This document shows, in pieces, positions 52,648 to 61,690 of a stretch of 64,000 nt of DNA (positions within the stretch are counted from its first letter, which is position 1; the number at the start of each line of letters is the position of its first letter). The position numbers and the translations under genes were made by a program. The DNA is from Methylobacterium nodulans ORS 2060. GTDB lineage: Bacteria > Pseudomonadota > Alphaproteobacteria > Rhizobiales > Beijerinckiaceae. The stretch lies in assembly GCF_000022085.1 (NCBI RefSeq), contig NC_011894.1, positions 7,487,001 to 7,551,000 of the forward strand. The letters are read 5' to 3'. The notes beneath the pieces are model-generated. The model saw nothing but the letters and a program-made list of their open reading frames with translations. It was not told the origin of the DNA and did not search any database.

Positions 52648-53370
52648 ATGCCGCTCCTTCCGGCCGGCTCGGTCGTGCTGCCCGATCCCGATGCGGTTGC
52701 CCGCTCGGCGGCGGAGCGGCTGGTGGCGCTCGCATCCGGGACGCAGAGATGCGCGATCGCGCTGTCGGGCGGCTCGACCCCGAAGCGCCTCTACGCGCTG
52801 CTCGCCGGACCGGGCTTCCGGACGCGCGTGCCCTGGGGGCGGATCCACTGGTTCTTCGGCGACGAGCGCGTCGGCCCCTCGCCTGAGGCCGGCAGCAACC
52901 TGCGCATGGTGCGGGAGGCGTTCGGCCCCGATTCGCCCGTGCCGGAGGGCCACCTGCACCCGATTCCGACCGGGCCCGACCCCGATGCGGCCGCGGCGGC
53001 CTATGCGGCCGAGCTCGCGGCCTTCCACGGCGGCGGGACGCTCGATCCGGCCCGCCCGCTCTTCGATCTCGTGCTGCTCGGCCTCGGGGAGGACGGCCAC
53101 ACCGCCTCGCTCTTCCCCGGCAAGCCCGCGGTCGCGGTGACGGACCGGTGGGTCGTCGGCGTGCCGGAGGCGGGGCTCGCCCCCTTCGTGCCCCGGGTGA
53201 GCCTCACCCTGCCGGCCCTCGCCTCGTCGCGCCTCACCCTCTTCCTCGTCACAGGCGAGGGCAAGCGGGCGCCGCTCGGCCGGCTCGCCGCGGGCGAGGA
53301 CCTGCCGGCCGGGCGGGTGCGCGCGCAGGGCGAGCTGGCCTGGCTCCTCGACGCGGCGGCAGCCGGGTGA
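52648..53370 (+). CDS. pgl: 6-phosphogluconolactonase
   Basis: 240-residue hydrolase of 6-phosphogluconolactone made by Zwf. Family motifs are ALSGGSTPKRLYALL (about 39-53), VHWFFGDERVGP-type IHWFFGDERVGP, and LGLGEDGHTASLFPG (about 145-159). Its ATG is one base after the zwf TGA, indicating coupling. It ends the operon; a strong hairpin follows 48 bp downstream. Confidence 0.95.
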   Translation: MPLLPAGSVVLPDPDAVARSAAERLVALASGTQRCAIALSGGSTPKRLYALLAGPGFRTRVPWGRIHWFFGDERVGPSPEAGSNLRMVREAFGPDSPVPEGHLHPIPTGPDPDAAAAAYAAELAAFHGGGTLDPARPLFDLVLLGLGEDGHTASLFPGKPAVAVTDRWVVGVPEAGLAPFVPRVSLTLPALASSRLTLFLVTGEGKRAPLGRLAAGEDLPAGRVRAQGELAWLLDAAAAG

Positions 53371-53418
53371 TGCCGCCCTCCGCGCCGCGCCCGGGACGCT
53401 CTCGGCGGGATCGCGCGA

Positions 53419-53449
53419 AGGGGCCCCGCGGTCGCGCCGGGGCCCCTTG
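53419..53449 (+). terminator. Hairpin terminator after pgl
   Basis: A 10-bp perfect stem AAGGGGCCCC / GGGGCCCCTT around an 11-nt loop. The T-tract is only two bases, so efficiency is uncertain. Confidence 0.6.
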
Positions 53450-53542
53450 CGAGGCCGCAGCATTTCTTTCGTCGAATCGTGAGACATTTCGGCGGTGAGC
53501 GCTCTAGCTTCCATCTCGCCCGCGTTGGAGACCGAAGGCCCG

Positions 53543-54277
53543 ATGATCCAGCTTCACCGCCGTGCCCTGCTCGCGACCCTTGCGGGAGCCGCCGTGCTCC
53601 GCGCCCCGGTGGGCTCCGCCCAACGGGCTTTCGCCCAGCAGGCTCCGTCCGGCCCCTTCACCCTCGATCCGCTCCCCTACCCGGCCGCCAAGAACCAGCC
53701 GCATATCGATGCCGAGACGATGGAGATCCATCACGGGCGGCATCACGCGGCCTATGTGGCCAATCTCAACGCCGCGGTCGCCAAGCACGGCGAACTCGCC
53801 AGGAAGCCGCTGACCGAGATCCTCGCCAATCTGGGCGCCGTGCCGGAGGACGTGCGGACGGCGGTGCGCAACAATGGCGGCGGCCACGCCAACCACACCA
53901 TGTTCTGGCAGATCATGGGCGGCGCGGGCGGCGAGCCCACCGGCGAGCTGAAGGCGGCGATCGACCGCGACCTCGGCGGGTTGTCCAAGCTGCAGGAGGA
54001 CTTCAACGCCGCGGGCGGTCGCGTCTTCGGCTCGGGCTGGGTCTTCGTCACCGTGACGAAGGACGGCAAGCTCGCCCTCACCACGCGCCCGAACCAGGAC
54101 ACGCCGCTGATGGACGGCCAGCGGGTGCTGATGGGCAATGACGTCTGGGAGCACGCCTACTACCTGACCTACCGGAATCGCCGGCCGGATTACCTGAAGG
54201 CGTGGTGGCACGTGGTGGATTGGGGGAAGGTCGCGCAACGCTACGCCGCCGCGAAGGCGGGGACGCTGGGCGTCTGA
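53543..54277 (+). CDS. sodB: Superoxide dismutase (Fe/Mn type) with twin-arginine signal
   Basis: 244 residues. The first 32 form a Tat-like export signal (HRRALLATLAGAAVLRAP, then AFAQQAPSG), which cytoplasmic SodB lacks. The rest is a complete Fe/Mn SOD domain: metal ligands in MEIHHGRHHAAYV, GGHANHTMFWQIM and MGNDVWEHAYYLTYRNRRP. An exported enzyme would handle periplasmic superoxide. The start is 53543 (GAAGG upstream); 53495 is in frame but would bury the signal. The TGA stop coincides with the head of the repeat at 54275. Confidence 0.93.
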   Translation: MIQLHRRALLATLAGAAVLRAPVGSAQRAFAQQAPSGPFTLDPLPYPAAKNQPHIDAETMEIHHGRHHAAYVANLNAAVAKHGELARKPLTEILANLGAVPEDVRTAVRNNGGGHANHTMFWQIMGGAGGEPTGELKAAIDRDLGGLSKLQEDFNAAGGRVFGSGWVFVTVTKDGKLALTTRPNQDTPLMDGQRVLMGNDVWEHAYYLTYRNRRPDYLKAWWHVVDWGKVAQRYAAAKAGTLGV

Positions 54278-54550
54278 TCCGGTTTCCGGCTAATTTTTCC
54301 CGAGACGAGGGCGCGCAGGGAACCCCTCTCCCGAGCGGGAGAGGGGCAGGCGATCGAAGATCGCGCGTGAGGGTCCAGGTGGTTCAGCAAGAAGACTGAA
54401 CCGGCGCGCTGCCAGCACCACGGCTTCAGAATCATTGCGGAACGGTCCGGGACCCTCACCCCTACCCCTCTCCCGCACGGGAGAGGGGATCCCGCGCTCT
54501 CTTGTCTCCGCTCTTGTCTCCGAACGGATCAACCGGAAGCCGAGTATCAT
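54275..54550. repeat. Interspersed palindromic repeat, CTCTCCC-tail type, copy 3 (two-headed)
   Basis: The left head TGATCCGGTTTCCGGCTAAT begins at the sodB stop. Arms AACCCCTCTCCCGAGCGGGA and CTCTCCCGCACGGGAGAGGG follow, with GGGTCC/GGACCC inside. The right head (CGAACGGATCAACCGGAAGC) is preceded by a duplicated TCTTGTCTCCG unit. The whole is a long imperfect inverted repeat with head modules at both ends. No gene lies in 54278-54581. Confidence 0.8.
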
Positions 54551-54581
54551 CCCTCGGGGTCGGCAAAGGCCGGTGGTGAAC

Positions 54582-55667
54582 TCACACGAAGTGCTTGGAG
54601 AGCTTCAGACCCTGCGCTTGGTAGTTCGATCCGGCCTGCGCACCGTAGAGCGCCGCCGGCCGCTCGGCCATGCGCTCATAGACCAGCCGGCCGACGATCT
54701 GGCCGTCCTCCAGCATGAAGGGCACGTCGCGGGAGCGCACCTCCAGCACGGCCCGCGCCCCGGTGCCGCCCGCGGCCGCGTGCCCGAAGCCGGGGTCGAA
54801 GAAACCCGCGTAATGCACCCGGAACTCGCCGACGAGCGGATCGAAGGGCACCATCTCGGCGGCGAAATCCGGCGGCACCTGCACGCATTCCTTCGAGGCC
54901 AGGATGTAGAACTGGCCTGGATCGAGGATCAGCGTGCCCGAGCCATCCGCGCGCAACGGCTCCCAGAACTCGGATACCGCGTAGCTCCTCGGCCGGTCCA
55001 CGTCGACGAGGCCGGTGTGGCGCTTGGCGCGGTAGCCGATCAGGCCGTCGAACCCCGAGAGATCCACCGAGACGGCGACGCCGCCCTGAAACGAGGGATC
55101 GGCCGCGCTCACGAGGGGCGTCTCGGCATGCAGGCGCGCGAGAGCCGCGTCGTCGAGCCGCACGGCGCCGCGGCGGAAGCGGATCTGCGACAGCCGCGAG
55201 CCGGTGCGCACCAGCACCGGGAAGGTGCGCGGCGAGATCTCGGCGAAGAGCGGGCCGGCATAGCCGGGCTCCACCATGTCGAATTCCCGCGCCTGATCGG
55301 TGATGACGCGGGTGAAGACGTCGATGCGCCCGGTCGAGCTCTTCGGGTTGGCGCTCGCCGCGAGGTCCGGCGGCAGGGCGAGGCCCTCCTGCAGCTCCGC
55401 GATGTAGACGCAGCCGGTCTCCAGCACCGCCCCCTGGCGCAGATCGATCTCGTGCAGCTTGAGCTTGGCGAGGCAGGCGGTGACGTCCCGCAGGCGCCCG
55501 GGCAGGAAGCTCGCCCGCACCCGATAGGCCTTCCGCCCGAGCCGCAGGTCGAGGCTCGCGGGCTGGACCTGGTCGTCCGCGAAGGGGGCCTCGGTGCGGA
55601 TCACGCCGGCAGCATGCAGCGCCGCGATGCTCTCCGCCGATTGAATTCCGTCGCGCAACGAGTCCAT
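54582..55667 (-). CDS. dcd: 2'-deoxycytidine 5'-triphosphate deaminase (double-domain type)
   Basis: 361 residues containing two dUTPase/Dcd-like beta folds in tandem. The first half has DDQVQPASLDLRLG and FDMVEPGYAGPLFAEISP. The second has YILASKECVQVPPDFAAEM and the catalytic-type region HYAGFFDPGFGHAAAGG with LEVRSRDVPFMLEDGQI. It supplies dUTP for dTMP synthesis. Twice the length of E. coli Dcd, it is the form usual in Hyphomicrobiales. The start at 55667 precedes MDSLRDGIQSAESI. Confidence 0.9.
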   Translation of the reverse strand: MDSLRDGIQSAESIAALHAAGVIRTEAPFADDQVQPASLDLRLGRKAYRVRASFLPGRLRDVTACLAKLKLHEIDLRQGAVLETGCVYIAELQEGLALPPDLAASANPKSSTGRIDVFTRVITDQAREFDMVEPGYAGPLFAEISPRTFPVLVRTGSRLSQIRFRRGAVRLDDAALARLHAETPLVSAADPSFQGGVAVSVDLSGFDGLIGYRAKRHTGLVDVDRPRSYAVSEFWEPLRADGSGTLILDPGQFYILASKECVQVPPDFAAEMVPFDPLVGEFRVHYAGFFDPGFGHAAAGGTGARAVLEVRSRDVPFMLEDGQIVGRLVYERMAERPAALYGAQAGSNYQAQGLKLSKHFV

Positions 55668-55865
55668 GGCCGACCATCCTTCCGGCCAGTGTCCTAGACC
55701 CGGGTTGCCGATCCATGAAGAAGGGGGCGGCGGATCCGCGTCATCCCGCAGGACTGCGCAGCGCACCCGCTGCCGATTGACGGCCGAAACGGCGGACCGT
55801 ACCACGGCGCGGCTGGGCGGAGGCTCCGGTTCTCGGGGCGGCCGCGCCCCCCGGGAGGCTCCCTG

Positions 55866-56258
55866 ATGTACAAGGCCGAGACCCGCGGCATCAGCGTGAT
55901 CGTCACGCCCCGGTTCGTGGAGGAGGAATCCTCGCCGGACGAGAGCCGCTACTTCTTCGCCTATACGGTCGAGATCACCAACAACGGGCGCGACAGGGTG
56001 CAACTGCGCTCGCGGCACTGGCGCATCATCGACGGCCGGGGCGCCCTGCAGGAGGTGCGCGGCGCGGGCGTCGTCGGCAAGCAGCCCGTGCTGGGGCCCG
56101 GCGAGTCGTTCAGCTACACCAGCGGCTGCCCGCTGCCGACGCCGAACGGCACCATGGAGGGCACTTACACGATGGCGACCGCGGACGGCGAAAGCTTCGA
56201 GGCGGTGATCCCCGCCTTCTCCCTCGACGTGCCCCATATGCGCCGGGTCATGCACTGA
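55866..56258 (+). CDS. apaG: ApaG domain protein
   Basis: 130-residue fibronectin-like beta sandwich (YFFAYTVEITNNGRDRVQLR, HWRIIDGRGALQEVRGAGVV, GCPLPTPNGTMEGTY). ApaG is linked to Co2+/Mg2+ efflux and is related to F-box protein domains; its biochemical role is unclear. GGGAGG lies 7 bp before the ATG. It is divergent from dcd. Confidence 0.95.
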   Translation: MYKAETRGISVIVTPRFVEEESSPDESRYFFAYTVEITNNGRDRVQLRSRHWRIIDGRGALQEVRGAGVVGKQPVLGPGESFSYTSGCPLPTPNGTMEGTYTMATADGESFEAVIPAFSLDVPHMRRVMH

Positions 56259-56330
56259 GGGCATTGCCCCCGCGTTGGCGGCGGCACCGGGGACGCGTAG
56301 GCTGGAGCCGGCTTCCCCTCTGCCCGCTCC

Positions 56331-57524
56331 ATGATCCCGATGATGAAATCCGGCACCCGCCTGACGCCGCTCGCCCTGCTCGAACGGCTCGTCGCCTTCG
56401 ACACCGAGAGCGCGAAGTCGAACCTTTCGCTCATCGCCTTCGTGGAGGCGTATCTCGCCGGCTGGGGCGTGCCCTTCGTGCGCGTGCCGAACCGGGCCGG
56501 CGACAAGGCGGCGCTCTTCGCGACGATCGGGCCGATGCGGGACGGCGGCGTCGTGCTCTCCGGCCATACCGACGTGGTCTCCCCGGCCGGTCAGGACTGG
56601 TCGGGCGATCCCTTCCGGCTGCGGGTGGCGGATGGCCGCGTCATCGGCCGCGGCGCCGTCGACATGAAAGGGTTCTGCGCGCTCTGCCTCGCGCTCGTGC
56701 CCGAGATGCTGGCCGCGGAGCTCAGGACGCCGATCCATATCCTCCTCTCCTACGACGAGGAGACCACCTGCCTCGGGGTCGTGGACGTGATCGCCCGGCT
56801 CGGCGCCGACCTGCCGCGGCCCGGCGCCGTGATCGTCGGCGAGCCGACCGGCCTCGACGTGGCGGATGCGCACAAGAGCGTCGCCACCTACGTGACCACG
56901 GTCCACGGCCACGAGGCACATTCGGCCAAGCCCGCGCTCGGCGCGAACGCCATCATGGCGGCAGCGGAGCTCGTGGCGGAGCTCAACCGCATCGCCGACC
57001 AGATGATCGCCCGAGGCGATCCGAGCGGCCGCTTCGATCCGCCCTACACCACCGTGCATGTGGGCGTGATCGGCGGCGGGACGGTGCGCAATATCCTGCC
57101 GAAGACCTGCGCCTTCGAGTGGGAGTTCCGGGGCCTGCCGGATCTCGACCTCGACGAGATTCCCCGCCGCATGGCGGCCCATGCGGAGACCGTGACGCGT
57201 GAGCGCCTGAACCGCTTCGGCCCCTATGGCAGCATCGAGACGGTCCAGGATGCCTCCGTGCCGGGCCTCGCGCCGGAGCCCGGCTCGCCCGCCGAGCGCT
57301 TGGCGCTGCGGGTCGCCGGCCGCAACCGCACCATCTCGGTGCCCTATGCCACCGAGGCGGGCCGCTTCCAGCGCGCCGGCCTGCCCACCGTGGTGTGCGG
57401 CCCCGGCTCCATCGATCAGGCGCACCAGCCGGACGAGTACATCACGCTGGCCGCCTTCGAGGCCGGCGAGATCTTCCTGCGCGGCCTCATCCGCGAATGC
57501 GCGGCGGGCTGGAGCCCGGCCTGA
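56331..57524 (+). CDS. argE: Acetylornithine deacetylase
   Basis: 397-residue M20 metallohydrolase that releases ornithine in arginine synthesis. Zinc-binding motifs are SGHTDVVSPAGQDWSGDPF (about 75-93) and GRGAVDMKGFCALCLAL, the catalytic Glu pair is in SYDEETTCLGV, and the dimerisation domain and GPGSIDQAHQPDEYI follow. Starts at 56331 or 56340/56343 are all possible. argF and argD lie on the opposite strand a few kb away. Confidence 0.93.
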   Translation: MIPMMKSGTRLTPLALLERLVAFDTESAKSNLSLIAFVEAYLAGWGVPFVRVPNRAGDKAALFATIGPMRDGGVVLSGHTDVVSPAGQDWSGDPFRLRVADGRVIGRGAVDMKGFCALCLALVPEMLAAELRTPIHILLSYDEETTCLGVVDVIARLGADLPRPGAVIVGEPTGLDVADAHKSVATYVTTVHGHEAHSAKPALGANAIMAAAELVAELNRIADQMIARGDPSGRFDPPYTTVHVGVIGGGTVRNILPKTCAFEWEFRGLPDLDLDEIPRRMAAHAETVTRERLNRFGPYGSIETVQDASVPGLAPEPGSPAERLALRVAGRNRTISVPYATEAGRFQRAGLPTVVCGPGSIDQAHQPDEYITLAAFEAGEIFLRGLIRECAAGWSPA

Positions 57525-57607
57525 ATTCGCCAGCGGCTGAGTCGAGGCTGTTGGACGACCCTGAGGCGGTCACAAGGGCGCCCCCTCCTCTGGCGGCCCC
57601 AAACGGC

Positions 57608-57752
57608 CCTCATGCTGAGGTGCCGGCGATCGCAGATCGCGCAGGCGGCCTCGAAGCACCCCTGACCAGTCCTCCCGATCACCAGGATCTTGGACGAGCG
57701 GTCAGGCGTGCTTCGAGGCTGCGCGATCTTCGATCGCCCAGCACCTCCGCAG
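57608..57752. repeat. Inverted repeat of the CTCATCC/GAGGTGC family, copy 2
   Basis: The left arm (CTCATGCTGAGGTGCCGGCG, ATCGCAGATCGCGCAGGCGG, CCTCGAAGCAC) is mirrored by the right arm (GTGCTTCGAGGCTGCGCGAT, CTTCGATCGCCCAGCACCTC) with a centre of about 60 bp. It shares GAGGTGCYGGCGATCGSAGATCG with the copy at 15911. It lies between convergent argE and the LysE gene; the rest of 57525-57797 shows no gene. Confidence 0.7.
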
Positions 57753-57797
57753 AGGAGCGGGGCGGCTTCCACGCAGGTCGATTTCGATCGAGGACGA

Positions 57798-58421
57798 TTA
57801 CGCCGCCGGACGGCGGGCAAGCGCGAGGCCGAGCCCCGCCCCGATCAGGACGCCGCCCGTGATGCGGTTGCGCCAGCGCCCGCCCGCACCGAGCAGGCCC
57901 TGCAGCCGCCCGGCGAGCAGGGCCCAGGCGCCGTCGAGCGTGACGGCGACAGCGAGGAAGGTGCCGGCGAGGAGGAGGAGCTGCGGCAGCGGCTCCCCGC
58001 GCGGGTCCAGGAACTGGGGCAGGAAGGCGCCGTAGAACAGGAGCGTCTTCGGGTTGGTGAGCGAGACCAGGAATCCGCCCGCCGCCACGGCCCGGGCGTC
58101 GCGCGCCGCCGGCCGCGTGCCGGCGAGATCCGCGGGAGCCGCCCGCCATGCGCGGATGCCGAGCCAGACAAGATAGGCCGCGCCGACCCAGCGCAGGACC
58201 GAGAACCAGCCCGACAGCAGCGTGAGGAGCGTCGTCGCGCCGAGAACGGTGAGGCCGAGCTGCACGACCATCGCGGCGCTCGTACCCGCAACCGTCGCGA
58301 GCCCATGGCGGGTGCCGTGCGCCACGCTGTTCGCCACGATGAGGGCGACGTTCGGTCCCGGGATCAGCACCAGGATCACGCTCGCCCCCACGAAGGCGAG
58401 ATAGAGATCGAGGGGCATCAT
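57798..58421 (-). CDS. LysE/RhtB family amino-acid exporter
   Basis: 207-residue inner-membrane exporter with about six helices. The signature is IPGPNVALIVANSVAHGTRHGLATVAG (residues about 20-46) and the central loop motif FLVSLTNPKTLLFYGAFLPQF. The substrate is unknown. Two adjacent ATGs (58421, 58418) overlap the stop of the upstream DUF2332 gene, so the two are co-translated. Confidence 0.92.
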   Translation of the reverse strand: MMPLDLYLAFVGASVILVLIPGPNVALIVANSVAHGTRHGLATVAGTSAAMVVQLGLTVLGATTLLTLLSGWFSVLRWVGAAYLVWLGIRAWRAAPADLAGTRPAARDARAVAAGGFLVSLTNPKTLLFYGAFLPQFLDPRGEPLPQLLLLAGTFLAVAVTLDGAWALLAGRLQGLLGAGGRWRNRITGGVLIGAGLGLALARRPAA

Positions 58422-59461
58422 GCCGCGCTCCAGCGCAGCCACTGCCCATGCGGATGGGCGCTGGCGAGAATCCGCCGCTCGCCGCCCGGCCAGAGCGTGA
58501 GCGTCAGGGCGCAGGCGCTGCCGTCGAACTCGTAGGCGAGCCATGCGAGCGGGGTCGCGGGGCTCGCGCGGGCGCCCGCCTCCGCCAGCAGGGCGCCGAC
58601 CCGCGCCTGCCCCGCCGGCGGAAAGTACTGGAGGGCGATCGAGTGCTGCACAACCCGCACCGTGCCGGGCTGCGGCGGCTCGGCCAGGCGGTCGGCGAGC
58701 CATGCGGTGGCCTCGCCGCGGTCGAGCGGCGGAGGCGTTTCCGCCGCGCACGCGATGGCGGCCTCCATGCGGGCGAGCCGCTCGCGCTGGTCGGGCCAGA
58801 TATAGGCGACCAAGCGCTCGCGATGGCTGGCCTCGCGCAGGTCGAGGGGGTTGAGGTCGACGCCGCGGCGGGCCGCCACCGCGACCCGGGCGGCGGGAGG
58901 CGGCGGTCCCGTCCAGTCCGGAACGAGGCGCACCGGCGCCGCCGGATCGCCCGCCGCCACCCCGCCGAGGTCGTAGGCGTAGCGGTCGAGGACGAGGTTG
59001 AGGCCGGCGCTGGCTCCGATCTCCCACAGGATCATCGGCCGCTCGCCCGTGGCGGCCGCGACGGCCATCAATCCGGGCATCAGCACGCCGGAGCGCGCCA
59101 CCTCGTTGGTCTGCGGCGGGCCGTCGAGCCAGGGGTCGAGATCGGCGCCCGCCTCGTCGAGGGCGCGCGCCGTCGCGTCCCACAAAGCCGCGGGGTCGAG
59201 GGGCGCGGGCGGGTAGAGGATCGCCAGTTCGGGGAGCCGGCCGCGGCGCACCAGGGCGTGCAGCCCGCCGCAGAGCCGCAGCGCCAGCGCGTCGGCCTCC
59301 GGCGGGCCGGGCCAGTCGAGGATGCGGCACCCGATCGCGCTGCGGCGGTCGAGCCACTCGGCGACGAGTCCGCAGAGAGAAGCCGTGAAGGGGGATCCAA
59401 GCCGGGCGCAATGGCCGGCCTGGATCGCGAAGGCTCGCCGAACGCTATCCTCTGCCGCCAT
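58418..59461 (-). CDS. DUF2332 family protein
   Basis: 347 residues of unknown function, recognised by ALYPPHP-like AILYPPAPLDPAALW, QTNEVARSGVLMPGL, MILWEIGASAGLNLVLDRYAYDLGG and VRVVQHSIALQYFPP. The EIGASAGLN motif recalls the glycine-rich loop of methyltransferases, but no substrate is known. It overlaps the LysE exporter gene by 4 bp. Confidence 0.88.
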   Translation of the reverse strand: MAAEDSVRRAFAIQAGHCARLGSPFTASLCGLVAEWLDRRSAIGCRILDWPGPPEADALALRLCGGLHALVRRGRLPELAILYPPAPLDPAALWDATARALDEAGADLDPWLDGPPQTNEVARSGVLMPGLMAVAAATGERPMILWEIGASAGLNLVLDRYAYDLGGVAAGDPAAPVRLVPDWTGPPPPAARVAVAARRGVDLNPLDLREASHRERLVAYIWPDQRERLARMEAAIACAAETPPPLDRGEATAWLADRLAEPPQPGTVRVVQHSIALQYFPPAGQARVGALLAEAGARASPATPLAWLAYEFDGSACALTLTLWPGGERRILASAHPHGQWLRWSAA

Positions 59462-59541
59462 CGCCGATCCTCCGCGGCGGCAGCGTAGCGGAGGGAGGGC
59501 CGGCGGTCACGGCTATCCGGACCCCGTCGCCCCGCGGCGCC

Positions 59542-60555
59542 TCAATGCCGGGCGCCGCCCGCGAGCTCCGCCTCCACCTCCGCCGGGTCGAGGTCGTAAT
59601 GGCGCGAGCAGAACTCGCAGGTGATGCCGATGCGGCCGTTCTCGCCGATCATGTGGCGGCGATCCTCGTCGGAGAAGCGGCGGATCATCCCCATCACCCG
59701 CTCGCGCGAGCAGCGGCAGGCCTCGTGCACGCCCCGGCTCTTGAACACCCGCACGCCGCGCTCGTGGAAGAGCCGGTACAGCAGGCGCTCGCTCGACACG
59801 GTCGGATCCACCAACTCGTGGTCCTCCGTGGTGGCGACGAGCGACTTCGCCTCGATCCAGGCGTCGTCCTCCGGCACCGCCCGCTCGTCGAGCCGCGCGT
59901 GACCCTCCGGGATGTCGCCCGGCGGCAGGTCGCCCGAGCGCGCCCGCTCGGGCGATTGGGGCAGGAACTGCACGAGCAGGCCGCCGGCCCGCCAGCTGCG
60001 CGTCCCCTCCTCCAGCCGCTCGGCGACCGCGAGGCGCACCCGGGTCGGGATCTGCTCCGATTGCTGGAAATACTGGTGGGCCGCCTCCTCGAAGCCTTGG
60101 CCTGCGAGGGCGACGACGCCCTGGTAGCGGCTCTGGGCCGAGCCCTGGTCGATGGTCATGGCGAGGTGGCCGTTCCCGAGGAGATCGGCCGTGCCTCGGC
60201 GGCCGGACCCGAGCGCCGCGACGCGCCCGGCGTCGAAACGCGCGGTGGCGCGCAGGCGGTCGGGCGCCTCGAAATCCACCACCACCATGTCGATGGGGCC
60301 GTCGGTCTTGGTCTGGAGCTGGAAGCGGCCCTCGAACTTGAGGGAGGAGCCGAGCAGGACCGTGAGCGCCGCCGCCTCGCCGAGCGCCCGGGCGACGGGG
60401 TCCGGATAGCCGTGGCGGCGCAGGATCGTGTCGACGGACGGGCCGAGCCGCACGATGCGGCCGCGGACGTCGAGGGGCCCGACCGAGAAGGGGAGCACCA
60501 CGTCGTCGCGGCCCGCGGCCGCGAGGTCGATCTGGGAGGAAGTGTCGGAGCTCAT
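59542..60555 (-). CDS. hslO: Redox-regulated chaperone Hsp33
   Basis: 337-residue cytoplasmic holdase activated by oxidation of its zinc cluster. The Cys motifs are ACRCSRE (CxC) and CEFCSRHY (CxxC) near the C-terminus, with the N-terminal domain starting around DDVVLPFSVGPLDVRGRIV. GGAGAGGAC lies directly before the ATG at 60555; an upstream in-frame ATG at 60636 adds unrelated residues. It follows argF by 190 bp with no gene between. Confidence 0.95.
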   Translation of the reverse strand: MSSDTSSQIDLAAAGRDDVVLPFSVGPLDVRGRIVRLGPSVDTILRRHGYPDPVARALGEAAALTVLLGSSLKFEGRFQLQTKTDGPIDMVVVDFEAPDRLRATARFDAGRVAALGSGRRGTADLLGNGHLAMTIDQGSAQSRYQGVVALAGQGFEEAAHQYFQQSEQIPTRVRLAVAERLEEGTRSWRAGGLLVQFLPQSPERARSGDLPPGDIPEGHARLDERAVPEDDAWIEAKSLVATTEDHELVDPTVSSERLLYRLFHERGVRVFKSRGVHEACRCSRERVMGMIRRFSDEDRRHMIGENGRIGITCEFCSRHYDLDPAEVEAELAGGARH

Positions 60556-60745
60556 GTCCTCTCCGGGGCCGAGGCGGCTTAAGGCCGCGGCGGCTCGCTC
60601 GAACGGATCGATGGTCTCCCGGCGGCGCGGCTCCATGCCTCCGATCCCGCCGGCGGGCCGGCGGGGCGACGCAGTCAGCGAAGGATGGAACCGCCGCGTA
60701 GAGAGACCGGCGGTTCCTCCGATATGGGGAGCCGCCTCGCGCTTT

Positions 60746-61690
60746 TCACGCCTCGACGGCGCCGAGGCACCAGGCGAGGATGCCCTTCTGGGCGTGCAGC
60801 CGGTTCTCGGCCTCGTCGAAGACCACCGATTGCGGCCCGTCGATCACCTCGGCGGTGACCTCCTCGCCGCGATGGGCCGGCAGGCAATGCATGAAGATCG
60901 CATCCTTGGCCGCAGCCTGCATCAGCTTGCCGTTGACCTGATAGGGCATCAGCAGGTTGTGGCGGTGCGCCTCGTCCTCGTCGCCCATGGACACCCAGCA
61001 ATCGGTGACGACCGCATCCGCTCCGGCGACGGCCTCGAACGGGTCCGTGGTGACGTTGATCTGCGCGCCCTCGGCCTTGGCCCAGGCCAGGAGGTCCGGC
61101 CGCACCGCGAGTTCCGGCGGGCAGGCGACGTTGAGGCGGAAGTCGAACCGAGCCGCCGCATGCGCCCAGGAGGCCAGGACGTTGTTGGCGTCGCCCGACC
61201 ACGCCACGGTGCGACCGCGGATCGGCCCGCGATGCTCCTCGAAGGTCAGCACATCGGCCATGATCTGGCAGGGATGCGAGACCTTGGTGAGGCCGTTGAT
61301 CACCGGCACCTCGGCATGCGCGGCGAGTTCCTGCATCATGCCGTGGTCGAGGATGCGGATCATGATCGCGTCGACGTAGCGCGACAGGACCCGGGCCGTG
61401 TCCGCCACCGTCTCGCCGCGGCCGAGCTGCATCTCCTTGCCGGTCAGCATCAGCGTCTCGCCGCCGAGTTCCCGCATGGCGACGTCGAAGGAGACGCGGG
61501 TGCGGGTCGAGGGACGGTCGAACACCATCGCCAGCACCTTGCCGGCGAGCGGGCGCTCCGCCGGCGGCTGCCCCTTGCGGCGGTGGCGCTTCAGCTCCGC
61601 GCAGGCATCGAGCACCGTGCGCAGCTGCCCGGGCGAGAGGTCCGTCAGGTCGAGGAAGTGCCGGGGACCGGACGTGAAGGGTGCGTTCAT
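60746..61690 (-). CDS. argF: Ornithine carbamoyltransferase
   Basis: 314-residue enzyme making citrulline from ornithine and carbamoyl phosphate. Carbamoyl-phosphate binding [16 protein letters not shown] (about 57-72), [12 protein letters not shown], and the ornithine site [11 protein letters not shown] are all present. Its ATG overlaps the argD stop by 4 bp (ATGA at 61687-61690 region), so the two are translationally coupled. Confidence 0.97.
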   Translation of the reverse strand: MNAPFTSGPRHFLDLTDLSPGQLRTVLDACAELKRHRRKGQPPAERPLAGKVLAMVFDRPSTRTRVSFDVAMRELGGETLMLTGKEMQLGRGETVADTARVLSRYVDAIMIRILDHGMMQELAAHAEVPVINGLTKVSHPCQIMADVLTFEEHRGPIRGRTVAWSGDANNVLASWAHAAARFDFRLNVACPPELAVRPDLLAWAKAEGAQINVTTDPFEAVAGADAVVTDCWVSMGDEDEAHRHNLLMPYQVNGKLMQAAAKDAIFMHCLPAHRGEEVTAEVIDGPQSVVFDEAENRLHAQKGILAWCLGAVEA

